Source: Limnohabitans sp. (GTDB lineage Bacteria > Pseudomonadota > Gammaproteobacteria > Burkholderiales > Burkholderiaceae_C). Taken from it: a stretch of DNA of 64,000 nucleotides. The notes below the pieces were generated by a model, which worked only from the letters and a program-made list of their open reading frames with translations, searched no databases and was not told the origin of the DNA. The stretch lies in NCBI GenBank assembly GCA_030158125.1, contig JAOATL010000019.1:62001-126000 (forward strand), written 5' to 3'. The position numbers and the translations under genes are program-made. This document shows positions 37,895 through 47,931 of the stretch, piece by piece. Position 1 is the first letter of the stretch. The number at the start of each line of letters is the position of its first letter.

Positions 37895-38707
37895 ATGCCA
37901 GCCCTCAAACTGCACTACCGACATAACCACCGTTATGAGCCTCACTACACCAACCATGGAGACATCGAAAGGGTGGCTACTGAGGTTCGGAAGCAACTGG
38001 GGCTTTCAGACCGCCGCGCACTGACCATCGCAGACATTGCTGCGATCAACGAACTCAATGTCAATGGCGTGGCATACGATGTTTGGCTAGACCTTGAACA
38101 CCAGGTCCATGACGAACAGAAAAATCCGGTGTTTGGGGTTTTTGAGTTCACCCCAATCCATTCTGTCGATGCCGTGTCGGTAAGCGTATCCCCAGCGGGC
38201 TCAGGCATGAGCGAGGAACTGCGCTTATCAACCTTGGCGCATGAGATGGGCCACGCAATTTTTGATGGTCCAGCACTTGTGTCTCACCACCAGAATCAGC
38301 CCCTGGCGGATTTGATGCAAGAAGGTACCGTTCGCGCATTCAGGCTGGTGACGGAAACACAAACCCAATTGCAAAAAGCCGACAACCTTCTGCCATCCCA
38401 TATTCGATTTGCAGAACTTCGCGCCAATGAATTCATGGGTTCGCTCCTTGTGCCTCGAGAACTGTTGTGGGACGCGGTGATGGAAGAAGCGCCCAAGCAC
38501 GCGCTTGAAATCCGTTACGGTGAAGACACTCTGTTTGCAGAGACTCCAGACGGTGAAAAAAAGATCGTCTGGTCTGAAGTCACCTACGACATGGACTGTT
38601 GGTCGTTTACACGCGTCTTGGCTCCGCACTTTGGGGTCAGTCCAGCATTCATTGAAGTGCGCATGATGCGCTACGGAATGATTCCGTCGGAGAACAAGGC
38701 TAACTGA
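37895..38707 (+). CDS. ImmA/IrrE family metallopeptidase
   Basis: LSTLAHEMGHAIFDGP (HExxH). Confidence 0.85.
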   Translation: MPALKLHYRHNHRYEPHYTNHGDIERVATEVRKQLGLSDRRALTIADIAAINELNVNGVAYDVWLDLEHQVHDEQKNPVFGVFEFTPIHSVDAVSVSVSPAGSGMSEELRLSTLAHEMGHAIFDGPALVSHHQNQPLADLMQEGTVRAFRLVTETQTQLQKADNLLPSHIRFAELRANEFMGSLLVPRELLWDAVMEEAPKHALEIRYGEDTLFAETPDGEKKIVWSEVTYDMDCWSFTRVLAPHFGVSPAFIEVRMMRYGMIPSENKAN

Positions 38708-38726
38708 ACCGGGCCGAACAACAGCG

Positions 38727-38746
38727 GGCACCTGCGGGTGCCTTTT
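38727..38746 (+). terminator. rho-independent terminator after ImmA
   Basis: GGCACC-TGCG-GGTGCC-TTTT. Confidence 0.65.
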
Positions 38747-38795
38747 CTTGAACTGTATCGTTAACCATTGACTAAACGCGCAAAGGCAAAAGAAG

Positions 38796-39371
38796 ATGAA
38801 AAACCAAACCATTGACCAAACCTACCTCGATGCCGCGCTGGCTGCAGCGGCAACCCGGACTTACCGCCTCGCAGCCCGCTTGGGACTTCCCAGCGCGGAC
38901 AGGGAAGACATGCAGCAAGAATTGCTGCTTGACTTGCTTGAACGGGCTCCAGATTTTGATCCGCAACGCGCCTGCGCCAACACGTACACCGGCGTTGTCT
39001 CCCAGCACCGCGCCGTCGAGGTGCTCGATGCGCTGATGAAGGACCGCGCGCGCATGTGCTTCTTCTCGGGAGGCAGTGAAGCGGCCAATGACCCGCAGAT
39101 GGGGGGGCCTGATCAGAACTTAGACGACACCGTGGTGCCCATGTGGGCTGACGAAAAAGATTTGATCGGTGACCACATGGCTTTGCTGGATCTGGATAAA
39201 GCCCGCAAGTACATGAACGATGAGCAACTCGATTTCTTCGATTTGCTTGATGCCCACCTCGACCTCTCCAGTGCATGCAAAGCCAGTGGCGTATCCAGTG
39301 CCACGTTTTATCGCCGCGTCAATGAAATGCAAATGCACCTTCGAATGTTCGGTTTCAGGTTGGCGGCGTAA
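38796..39371 (+). CDS. phage sigma-70-like factor
   Basis: ADREDMQQELLLDLLERAPDFDP...SSACKASGVSSATFYRRVNEMQ (region 2-/4-like). Confidence 0.6.
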   Translation: MKNQTIDQTYLDAALAAAATRTYRLAARLGLPSADREDMQQELLLDLLERAPDFDPQRACANTYTGVVSQHRAVEVLDALMKDRARMCFFSGGSEAANDPQMGGPDQNLDDTVVPMWADEKDLIGDHMALLDLDKARKYMNDEQLDFFDLLDAHLDLSSACKASGVSSATFYRRVNEMQMHLRMFGFRLAA

Positions 39372-39551
39372 GCCCAATGCCACAGGCCAAAGTGGCCTGA
39401 GAAAAAACATGACCTCGACCAGTAAGAACCTACATATCGCGTGAAAAGCAACGAGCAGTGAGCTCCGCCATCAGCGCGATTCCAAGAGACGGCAGCACCA
39501 CCCGGTCGGGTTGTGCAAGCCAATTGATCAACACGCTGATGGAGCCTGCAA

Positions 39552-39974
39552 TTGTTAGCACCTACAAAATTTCTCGAAATCACCCAGGCCCACCTGGGCT
39601 TGCCACCGGACCCAATGCCGCTCGTGCAAGAGCGCAAGGTTTACGTACCCACTATTTCCTTGAGTGAGGCAAACCTGTGCGACTGGATTGCCAGTGCATC
39701 TGTGGGGCAAGCCATTCTTTATCACGAGGGCTTGTTACTGCGGGATCGCTCTGAGATTAGCAGTGACCGCTCCACCAAAGAGCGCGCACGCATTCATGCC
39801 GTCGCGCGCAGAGCCTGGATCGCTTGCGAATTCGGTCTCGTGCATCTTTTTAGCCAGCGTATTTCAGATAGCAACTACCGGTATCTGGCCATACGAACGA
39901 GCAGTTCCCTAAAGCCACCAGAAATTCGCGCTCGATTGCGCACCGCACAACCCGCCCCCCGTAAAGCCCATTGA
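39552..39974 (+). CDS. hypothetical phage protein
   Basis: ORF in rightward early operon. Confidence 0.45.
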   Translation: MLAPTKFLEITQAHLGLPPDPMPLVQERKVYVPTISLSEANLCDWIASASVGQAILYHEGLLLRDRSEISSDRSTKERARIHAVARRAWIACEFGLVHLFSQRISDSNYRYLAIRTSSSLKPPEIRARLRTAQPAPRKAH

Positions 39975-39987
39975 AAGAGAGATACAG

Positions 39988-40512
39988 ATGATCGCCACCC
40001 CCGCCATCCTGGACGAAATCGGCCAGCTTTCCATGGCAGAGCTTGATGCTTTGCCACTTGCTGAACTGGACGACCTGATCAGGCAAGTCAGTGAAGTTCG
40101 TGACACCGCTCGACACTACGAAGCGGCGCTGCACTCAGCGCTGAACAATCGTTTTGCACAACAGGCCCAGCAGCTTCGCCAAGAGGCAGGCAAGTCCACC
40201 GGCACGGTGCGCTTTGAGGTCGACGGCTACTTGGTCGTCGCCGATTTGCCCAAACGCCCTGAATACAACCAGGTCAAGCTCAAAGAAGCCGTGGAAGCCC
40301 TGCGCAAGTGGGGCGAGGACCCAGAGAACTATGTCGGCATCGAAATCAAAGTCGCCGAGTCCAAGTACACCGCCTGGCCACCCGGTATCCGCGATCTGTT
40401 CGAGCCTGCACGCACGGTCAAAACCGGCAAGCCCAGTTACAAGCTCGAGCAAATCAAGTCTGGCGTCATTCCAGATGCTGCCAACGACAGTCACTTTGGT
40501 GGGGGTGTGTGA
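39988..40512 (+). CDS. hypothetical phage protein
   Basis: Coding-like ORF, overlaps downstream ATPase start. Confidence 0.6.
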   Translation: MIATPAILDEIGQLSMAELDALPLAELDDLIRQVSEVRDTARHYEAALHSALNNRFAQQAQQLRQEAGKSTGTVRFEVDGYLVVADLPKRPEYNQVKLKEAVEALRKWGEDPENYVGIEIKVAESKYTAWPPGIRDLFEPARTVKTGKPSYKLEQIKSGVIPDAANDSHFGGGV

Positions 40513-41306
40513 TGGCCATTTCACTTGCACAACTCACCCGCGCCAATACGCCCAAGCCACCCCGTATTCTGATTCACGGTGTTGCAGGCGTTGGTAAAAC
40601 CACCTTCGCCGCAGAAGCCAGCAAACCTGTGTTCGTACAAACGGAAGACGGTCTGGGAACAATTCCGGCAGCCAACTTCCCGCTGGCACGCACGTTTGAG
40701 GAAGTCCTTGAGTCACTGGCCTCGCTCTACACCGAAGACCATGACTTCAAAACCGTGGTCATTGACAGCGTTGACTGGCTCGAGCCCTTAGTTTGGGGCA
40801 AGGCCTGCCGCGACAACGGCTGGGGATCGATTGAAGACGCCGGGTACGGCAAAGGCTACGTGGCCGCTTTGAGCCTATGGCGTCAGTACATCGACGGCCT
40901 GAACGCACTGCGTGACGACCGTGGCATGACCGTTGTGCAAATCGCGCACACCGACATCAAGCGTTTTGACTCGCCTGAGCACGACCCCTACGACCGGTAC
41001 GTCATCAAGTTGCACACCCGCGCAGCGGCGCTGATGCAAGAGCACTCCGACATCGTGCTGTTTGCCAACTACCGCATCTCCACCGTGAAGGCCGATGTCG
41101 GCTTCAACAAAAAAGTAAACCGCGCCATGGGCTCGGGCGAGCGGGTGATTCACACCGCCGAGCGCCCAGCCTTTTTGGCTAAGAACCGCTATGGCCTTCC
41201 AGAGACCCTGCCACTGGACTGGCAGTCCTTTGCCCAGGCCATGCCCGATGTGATCAAGCCCATGTTGATCGCCAACCCAGTCACCCCCACCAACCCAACC
41301 ACCTGA
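40512..41306 (+). CDS. phage AAA/nucleotide-binding protein (Sak4/RecA-like ATPase)
   Basis: ILIHGVAGVGKTTFAAEA Walker A; TVVIDSVDWLEPL Walker B. Confidence 0.8.
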   Translation: MAISLAQLTRANTPKPPRILIHGVAGVGKTTFAAEASKPVFVQTEDGLGTIPAANFPLARTFEEVLESLASLYTEDHDFKTVVIDSVDWLEPLVWGKACRDNGWGSIEDAGYGKGYVAALSLWRQYIDGLNALRDDRGMTVVQIAHTDIKRFDSPEHDPYDRYVIKLHTRAAALMQEHSDIVLFANYRISTVKADVGFNKKVNRAMGSGERVIHTAERPAFLAKNRYGLPETLPLDWQSFAQAMPDVIKPMLIANPVTPTNPTT

Positions 41307-41328
41307 AATTGAAATAGGAGAAAACACC

Positions 41329-41841
41329 ATGGCTTCATTCGGACAAACTTTCGACGCATCCTCAGTTGAACCCAGCAGCGGCTACGAAGTCCTGCCACCC
41401 GGTAAATACCTCGCCCAAATTGTTGCAAGCGAAATGCGTGCAACCAAAGACGGCATGGGCCAGTACCTCTACCTTGAGGTGGATGTCATTGAGGGGCAGT
41501 ACGCAGGGCGCAAGCTCTTTGACCGCCTGAACCTCATCAACGCAAATGCGGATGCCGTGCAAATCGCACAGCGCACGCTGTCCTCCATCTGCCGTGCCGT
41601 GGGTAAGTTGCAGGTCGGTAATTCCGAGCAATTGCACCTCATCCCCTTGATCGCGGATGTGCGTGTGAGACCTCCGAAGGGCATGTACGGCGAGAGCAAC
41701 TCGGTCCGCTACCTGCCACGCGGCGGCCAGGCTGCAAACGCACCTACTTTCAGCACCGGTCCTGCCAATCCGCCAGTGCGTCCTGCCGTGGCGACAGCAA
41801 CGCCCGCCGCCAACGGACTGCCCTGGAAGCGTCAGGCCTGA
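41329..41841 (+). CDS. DUF669 phage protein
   Basis: VEPSSGYEVLPPGKYLAQIVASEMRATKDGMGQYLYLEVDVI. Confidence 0.75.
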   Translation: MASFGQTFDASSVEPSSGYEVLPPGKYLAQIVASEMRATKDGMGQYLYLEVDVIEGQYAGRKLFDRLNLINANADAVQIAQRTLSSICRAVGKLQVGNSEQLHLIPLIADVRVRPPKGMYGESNSVRYLPRGGQAANAPTFSTGPANPPVRPAVATATPAANGLPWKRQA

Positions 41842-41852
41842 GGTCCAACTGC

Positions 41853-42254
41853 ATGCACGAACACTTCACATTGCATCAAGGTACGCCCGAGGCGGTGCAC
41901 CTGCCGGACTCTGCGCAGGGCTGTCGGGAGCGAATGGCTGCGCTGCAAGGCGAGATTGCTTCCATTCGTATTCAGATCGCAACGACTGACATTCGGCGGC
42001 AAACAGAGAAGAAGACGCTTGATGCTGCCTGGTTCCATCGCGCCAAAACCGCGCTGCGTTTAAAGCAGCAGGAGCTGGCGCAGGTGACTGTGCATCTTGC
42101 GACCTTTGATAAACGCGCTGCGCCCAATCACCGTGATGCCTTCAAAGACACCTTGATTGAAGTGGTGCGTGAAAACTGCAATGACCAAGAGTGGGCGGGC
42201 CTGGTGCAGCGTGCGCGTGACTTACACGCGAGCCAAGGAGGAAACCATGGCTGA
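41853..42254 (+). CDS. hypothetical phage protein
   Basis: ORF in replication operon; overlaps next start. Confidence 0.55.
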   Translation: MHEHFTLHQGTPEAVHLPDSAQGCRERMAALQGEIASIRIQIATTDIRRQTEKKTLDAAWFHRAKTALRLKQQELAQVTVHLATFDKRAAPNHRDAFKDTLIEVVRENCNDQEWAGLVQRARDLHASQGGNHG

Positions 42255-43200
42255 ACTGCCCGTCATCACAAGCCTTACCCGCGAGGCCATCTTCTCTGGC
42301 TATGAAGCAGATGCCAGTGATGGGTTTCGCAGCCACCTTGGCGCGTCCCTCATTGGCAAGGAATGCGAACGTGCGCTTTGGTACGACTTTCGCTGGGTCA
42401 CGCGCAGCAAGCACCCAGGACGGTTGTTGCGCTTGTTTGAAACCGGCCAACTCGAGGAAGCACGTCTGGTGCTGAACCTGCGGCGCACCGGCGCGACCGT
42501 ACTCGAAGTTGATCCTGAGACCGGGCGTCAATTTCGGGTGCAGGCCCATGGCGGCCACTTTGGGGGCTCGCTTGACGGTCTTGCCATCAATTTGCTTGAA
42601 GCACCCAAAGCCTGGCATGTGCTGGAGTTCAAGACGCACTCCAACAAGAGCTTTGGCGATCTGGTGGCCAAGAAGGTGCGCGAGTCCAAGCCGCAGCACT
42701 TTGCCCAGATGCAAATCTACATGCACCTGATGGGCATTACCCGATCGATGTACTTGGCTGTGAACAAGGACACCGATGACCTGTATGTCGAACGCGTGGA
42801 GGCAGATGTCACTTATGCGGAACTTCTTCTGGAAAAAGCCCGGCGAATCATCTTTGCCCAAACACCACTGCCACGCATCAGCGAAGAGCCAAGTTGGTAT
42901 CAGTGCCGCATGTGTGACCACGCACCGGTTTGCCATGCAAGTGGCAACAGCGTGGTGGCACCTGCGATCAATTGCCGTACTTGCCTGCACTCAACACCCG
43001 TGGATGGTGGTTGGCATTGCGACCGGCATCAAAAGCGCCTGACCGAAGTAGATCAGCGCAGCGGCTGTGAGCAGCACCTGTATTTGCCACCACTTGTTCC
43101 TGCTACGCAAGTCGATGCGGGTGACGACTGGGTTGACTACGAATTTACCAACGGTGTTCGCTGGCGCGATGCCGGTTTGAACAAGCACGCCGCCAACTGA
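42247..43200 (+). CDS. PD-(D/E)XK-type phage exonuclease
   Basis: HFGGSLDGLAINLLEAPKAWHVLEFKTHSNKSF; C-terminal Cys clusters. Confidence 0.7.
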   Translation: MAELPVITSLTREAIFSGYEADASDGFRSHLGASLIGKECERALWYDFRWVTRSKHPGRLLRLFETGQLEEARLVLNLRRTGATVLEVDPETGRQFRVQAHGGHFGGSLDGLAINLLEAPKAWHVLEFKTHSNKSFGDLVAKKVRESKPQHFAQMQIYMHLMGITRSMYLAVNKDTDDLYVERVEADVTYAELLLEKARRIIFAQTPLPRISEEPSWYQCRMCDHAPVCHASGNSVVAPAINCRTCLHSTPVDGGWHCDRHQKRLTEVDQRSGCEQHLYLPPLVPATQVDAGDDWVDYEFTNGVRWRDAGLNKHAAN

Positions 43201-43246
43201 ATCCCCAACCGCAAACCTAAACGCAATTGAAAAAGGAGTCCCTGTC

Positions 43247-44821
43247 ATGAGCTTTTCCCTTCGCCCCTACCAAAGCGCTGCCATCCAAGGCATCTACAAC
43301 TATTTCCAAGATGAGAGCGGCAACCCGCTGGTGGTGATTCCTACCGCTGGTGGCAAGTCCCTTGTCATGGCCACCTTTGTTGAAGGCGTGCTCAAAGCCT
43401 TTCCAGATCAGCGCATCCTGATCGTGACTCATGTGCGTGAACTGATTGAACAGAACTTTGCCGAACTCAAAAAGCTTTGGCCGCAAGCCCCGGCAGGGAT
43501 TTATTCAGCAGGACTTAAGAAGCGTGAGATCCGTGCGCAGATTTTGTTTGCTGGCATCCAGTCCATTCACAAGCGTGTGTATGACGTTCAGCAGTGCGAT
43601 CTGGTGTTGATTGATGAAGCGCATTTGATCCCGCGCTCCTCAAACACGATGTACCGCAAGTTTCTTGATGGCTTGAAGCGCATTAACCCCATGCTCAAAG
43701 TGATTGGTCTGACAGCCACGCCATACCGCCTTGACTCTGGGTTGTTGCATGAAGGTAGTGAGGCCATCTTCACTGACATCGCCTACGAGGTTTCGGTGCG
43801 CGAGTTGATTGATGACCACTACCTCTCGCCACTGATCTCCAAACGCATGGCAACGCAAATTGACCTCACTGGTGTGGGCACACGCGGCGGCGAGTTCATC
43901 CCTAAGGACTTGGAGGCGGCCATTGACCAGGACGCCATCACGCAAAGCGCGGTCAATGAAATTTTTTCGTACTCAACTAACCGCAAAAGCTGGCTGATCT
44001 TTTGTGCTGGCGTGGACCACGCGTATCACGTGCGTGATGCGGTGCGCAGCAGAGGCGTGACCTGCGAGACGATTGTGGGCGATACGCCCAGCGCCCAGCG
44101 CGAAGCGATCATCAATGACTTCAAGGCCGGACGAATTCAGTGCCTGACCAATGCCAATGTCTTGACGACAGGCTTTAACGCTCCTGCGGTAGACCTGATT
44201 GCCATGCTGCGCCCGACCAAGTCGGCTGGCTTGTATGTGCAGATCGTTGGTCGTGGCTGCCGCCTTGCACCGGGCAAGACCGACTGCTTGGTGCTCGACT
44301 TTGCCGGGAACATTGCGCGCCACGGACCCATTGACGCCATCAAGCCCAAGACACCCAAAGCGGGTGAAGACGGCGATGCGCCCACCAAAGCCTGCCCTGA
44401 GTGCGACAGCATCGTGCACGCGGCGGTACGTCAGTGCCCCGACTGTGGCCACATGTTCCCGGAGCCGCAAATCAAGATTGACGCCAAAGCCAGCACTTTG
44501 GACATCCTGTCTGGTGGTCCACCCGAGTGGGTCCCGGTGACACGGGTCAGCTATGCCCGGCACGACAAGACTGGTAAGCCGCCGTCACTTCGAGTTGATT
44601 ACTGGAGTGGACTGAGTTCCCACAGTGAGTGGGTTTGCATTGAGCACCAGGGCTATGCGCGCCAGAAGGCAGCCAGTTGGTGGGCCAACCGTGCGCCGGG
44701 CCTGCCACTGCCCCGTGGTGTTGATGAAGCGCTCGCGGTGTCGCAGCGGCTCAAGTGCCCATCGCAGATCGCGGTGCGCCCCAGCGGGCGCTACACCGAA
44801 ATCGTTGGTGCGCGCTTTTGA
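43247..44821 (+). CDS. SF2 DEAD/DEAH helicase
   Basis: IPTAGGKSLVMATF, LVLIDEAHLI, VGRGCRLAPGK, zinc-finger CPECDSIVHAAVRQCPDCGHMFP. Confidence 0.9.
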   Translation: MSFSLRPYQSAAIQGIYNYFQDESGNPLVVIPTAGGKSLVMATFVEGVLKAFPDQRILIVTHVRELIEQNFAELKKLWPQAPAGIYSAGLKKREIRAQILFAGIQSIHKRVYDVQQCDLVLIDEAHLIPRSSNTMYRKFLDGLKRINPMLKVIGLTATPYRLDSGLLHEGSEAIFTDIAYEVSVRELIDDHYLSPLISKRMATQIDLTGVGTRGGEFIPKDLEAAIDQDAITQSAVNEIFSYSTNRKSWLIFCAGVDHAYHVRDAVRSRGVTCETIVGDTPSAQREAIINDFKAGRIQCLTNANVLTTGFNAPAVDLIAMLRPTKSAGLYVQIVGRGCRLAPGKTDCLVLDFAGNIARHGPIDAIKPKTPKAGEDGDAPTKACPECDSIVHAAVRQCPDCGHMFPEPQIKIDAKASTLDILSGGPPEWVPVTRVSYARHDKTGKPPSLRVDYWSGLSSHSEWVCIEHQGYARQKAASWWANRAPGLPLPRGVDEALAVSQRLKCPSQIAVRPSGRYTEIVGARF

Positions 44822-44835
44822 TGACGAGCGCATAA

Positions 44836-45159
44836 ATGTTGTGCGCTATTTGCAGGCGCGATGCCCGAGGGTATGGGTTCGCGCCTTGTTTGATCCGTAT
44901 TGATGCGCCGAGCGTGAAGTTGTGCTCCCGGCGCTGTCAAAACATTGCAGCAAGGCTAAAGGGAATGATTGATCCAAACCAACACGAAACCAACGCGCTG
45001 GCAGCGGCCTGCCAGACAGGGGGCGAGTACGTCGAGTCGCTCGAAAAAACAGATCTGGCCAGTTTCACAGCAGTGGAGTGGTCAACCTTGATTGATGTGG
45101 TCGTGACCGCCTTTCAAGACTCACTTCGCACTGCCTATGCAGACGATCCACCATTTTGA
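44836..45159 (+). CDS. small zinc-finger phage protein (DUF6511-like)
   Basis: CAICRRDARGYGFAPCL...CSRRCQNI. Confidence 0.55.
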   Translation: MLCAICRRDARGYGFAPCLIRIDAPSVKLCSRRCQNIAARLKGMIDPNQHETNALAAACQTGGEYVESLEKTDLASFTAVEWSTLIDVVVTAFQDSLRTAYADDPPF

Positions 45160-45167
45160 AGGAACGC

Positions 45168-47477
45168 ATGAATCCAAACAATTACATGGCCCAGCTGGGG
45201 GCCACACTCGTAGATCGCGGGTACGCCATTCTGCCGATCCAGCCCAGCACCAAAAAGCCAGGCATGTTTCGCCTGGGTGCCTGGCAGGACTACCCCAAGT
45301 GGAGCCGCCACTGTGAGCGCGACACGACAGAAAACGAAGTCGACATCTGGGGCGACTGGCCTGAGGCAGGCATTGGCATCGCCGCAGGCAAGGTGATCGG
45401 CATCGACATCGATGTGCTGCAGTCCAAGGACATCGCCGTTCAGATTGAGGGTCTGGCGAAACGGCTGCTGGGCGACACACCCGCAGTCCGTATTGGCAAC
45501 GCGCCCAAGCGCTTGCTGGTGTACCGCGCCGCCCAACCCTTCAGCGGTTTCAAGTACCCGCCAATCGAGGTGCTGGGCGTGGGGCAGCAGTTCATTGCGT
45601 ATGGCATTCACCCAGACACTGGCAGACCCTACGAGTGGCCGGTGCAAACCCTGGCCGATCTGAAAATTGAGGAACTGCCTGTTATCACCGAGGCGCAGGC
45701 ACGCGAGTTTGCGCGTCAGGCCTACGAGATGGTCCCCGAATCCATGCGCCCTAAAAGTCTGGGCGTGGGTTTGAAGTCCCCCGTGGCGTTTGCCAATCTG
45801 CCCGAGCAGCGCGGCACGTTTGAGGCAGTACAGGACGCGTTGCAGTACATCGCCAACCAGGATCTGGACTACGACAGTTGGGTACGCATTGGCATGGCCA
45901 TCAAAGGGGCACTCGCTGAGAAAGGTTGGCCACTCTTTGAGTCATGGTCTGCGGCGTCCACCAAAAACGATACCAAGACCACCGCCAAAAGCTGGGCCAG
46001 CTTTGCGCCCCAGCGCATTGGGGCAGGCACCATCTACAAACTGGCGCTGGACAACGGTTGGATTCCGGATGCTGACCTGCAACTCAATGGTGAAATTGTG
46101 ATGAACGGTCACCACCCGGCCAAGGAGATGTTGCAAACGCTGCAAACACAAAACCCGATCACGATTGATGGATCAGTAGTACCTCCGGTGTTGCCGCCGC
46201 CCAAACCACTGCCTACGGGCTGGGACCAAGTTGGCGGCGTGATTGCCGACATGATGGCGCTCATGGGAACGACGGCAAAGCGTCCACAGCCCGTGCTGGC
46301 GCTCGGAGCCAGCCTATGCGCCATCGGCGCGCTAATGGGGCGCAAGTACCGCACTGAGAGCAACACGCGCTCAAACCTGTATGTCGTAGGCATCGCTGAA
46401 AGCGGCGCAGGAAAAAACCACAGCCGCGTGGTGATCAATGAGTTGTTTCGCAAAGCCGGGCTGCTGCAATACCTGGGCGGCAATAAGATCGCATCAGGCT
46501 CGGGCCTCTTAACCGCCATCCAGCGTCAGCCCGCCATTCTGTTTCAGCTTGATGAGTTCGGCATGTTTTTGTCAGCTGCCGCTGACCGTAAACGCTCGCC
46601 GCGCTATATCTGTGAAATCCTGGACCTGATGACCGAGTTGTACACCACCTCGGGCACGACTTACTTTGGCATTGAGTACGCAAGCAACCAGCTCAACAAC
46701 GCGCACCGGGCAATTCACCAGCCCTGCGCCTGCATCTACGGCACCACCACGCCGATTCACTTTTGGCAGGCGCTCCAAGCTTCCAATGTGGCCGACGGCT
46801 CTCTGGCGCGCTTTCTGATTCTGGAGAGCGAGGACGATTTTCCCGACAGCAACGAACTCTTTGGCACGATCGATCCACCGCAAGACCTGATCGACCGGCT
46901 GCTCCTGATCCACCAGGGCGGTGGGCAGTTGAGTGGCAACCTCACGGATGTGGGTGCGATTGACGAGGTGCTTGTCGATCCGCGCGTAGTCCCCATGACC
47001 GCGCAGGCGCGTGACGCTTTTCGCGTGCTGGACCACGAGTTACTGGGGCGGCTTCGCTTGTCGCGAGGCACCGGTTTTTCATCGATCCTGGCGCGCATCG
47101 AGGAGAACGCCACCAAACTGGCGCTGATTCGTGCCGTGTCGCGGGACGCGTTGACGCCGCAGATCGAGGACCACGATGCGCATTGGGGGATTGCGCTCTC
47201 GCGCCACTGCGCCGAACTGACAATCCGAGAAGCCACGGCGCGCGTCTCAGAAAACCAGGTCGAGTCCAACCACAAACGCGCCCTGCAAATCCTGCGTGAT
47301 GGCGATGCCGCTGGAATGTCCAAGAGCGAGTTCACACGGCGTACCCAGTTCATGGACCACCGCCAGCGGGACGGCGTGCTGCGCACCTTGACGGACGCCC
47401 ACCTGGTTGAGATGTTCGCCAAGCCAACGGGCGGCAGGCCCAGCCAATGGGTCAAACTGGCTGACGCATATGAGTAG
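45168..47477 (+). CDS. phage primase-polymerase / DUF3987 replication protein
   Basis: Prim-pol N-terminus (ILPIQPSTKKPGMFRLGAWQDYPKW), PriCT region, VVGIAESGAGKNHSRVVINELF Walker A. Confidence 0.85.
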   Translation: MNPNNYMAQLGATLVDRGYAILPIQPSTKKPGMFRLGAWQDYPKWSRHCERDTTENEVDIWGDWPEAGIGIAAGKVIGIDIDVLQSKDIAVQIEGLAKRLLGDTPAVRIGNAPKRLLVYRAAQPFSGFKYPPIEVLGVGQQFIAYGIHPDTGRPYEWPVQTLADLKIEELPVITEAQAREFARQAYEMVPESMRPKSLGVGLKSPVAFANLPEQRGTFEAVQDALQYIANQDLDYDSWVRIGMAIKGALAEKGWPLFESWSAASTKNDTKTTAKSWASFAPQRIGAGTIYKLALDNGWIPDADLQLNGEIVMNGHHPAKEMLQTLQTQNPITIDGSVVPPVLPPPKPLPTGWDQVGGVIADMMALMGTTAKRPQPVLALGASLCAIGALMGRKYRTESNTRSNLYVVGIAESGAGKNHSRVVINELFRKAGLLQYLGGNKIASGSGLLTAIQRQPAILFQLDEFGMFLSAAADRKRSPRYICEILDLMTELYTTSGTTYFGIEYASNQLNNAHRAIHQPCACIYGTTTPIHFWQALQASNVADGSLARFLILESEDDFPDSNELFGTIDPPQDLIDRLLLIHQGGGQLSGNLTDVGAIDEVLVDPRVVPMTAQARDAFRVLDHELLGRLRLSRGTGFSSILARIEENATKLALIRAVSRDALTPQIEDHDAHWGIALSRHCAELTIREATARVSENQVESNHKRALQILRDGDAAGMSKSEFTRRTQFMDHRQRDGVLRTLTDAHLVEMFAKPTGGRPSQWVKLADAYE

Positions 47478-47490
47478 ACGGTCCAAACAG

Positions 47491-47762
47491 ACTCCACGTT
47501 TGAAAGATGAAGTATTGAAAGAAGCCCGCCCGGTGACTTCTTTCAATTACGACCTTCTTTCAATGGGGGTGCCTCTATATACAAATAAATATTCGGGGGC
47601 CCTATACACACAAAAAATCCCTCGCGCGCGCGAAAACGTGCGCTCTGGAGGGGTCAGAGAGGGTAGACAGAGAAATATGTATATATATTGAAAGAAGAAG
47701 TATTGAAATAAGTACCTCCCAGACCCGGACTCCACCTTTGAAAGATGAAGTATTGAAGAAAG
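47491..47762. repeat. iteron-like repeat cluster downstream of the primase
   Basis: Three copies of TTGAAAGA(T/A)GAAGTATTGAA at about 47499, 47688, 47738 and two inverted CTTCTTTCAAT boxes at 47537 and 47554. Confidence 0.85.
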
Positions 47763-47931
47763 TCCCCGTCACCTGATGATGACTTTTTGCCAGCCCTGAT
47801 AACCGCATCCGATTGAACAAATCGGCAATGACAGACATGAGGGAGCCGCACCCGCCCTGACACGGCCTTGGTGCCAGCGCTCCTCCAGGTCGCACAAGAA
47901 CCCTTGTACGAACCCTTGGAGGACATCCCTG

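Noticed and set aside
39383-39399. CAGGCCA-AAG-TGGCCTG hairpin after the sigma-like gene as terminator
   Set aside because: Followed by A-run rather than T-run on the plus strand; function unclear, could be an operator but unsupported.
47491-47762. Repeat cluster considered as a CRISPR array
   Set aside because: Only three direct copies with irregular spacing (about 188 and 50 bp), inverted copies present, no cas genes.
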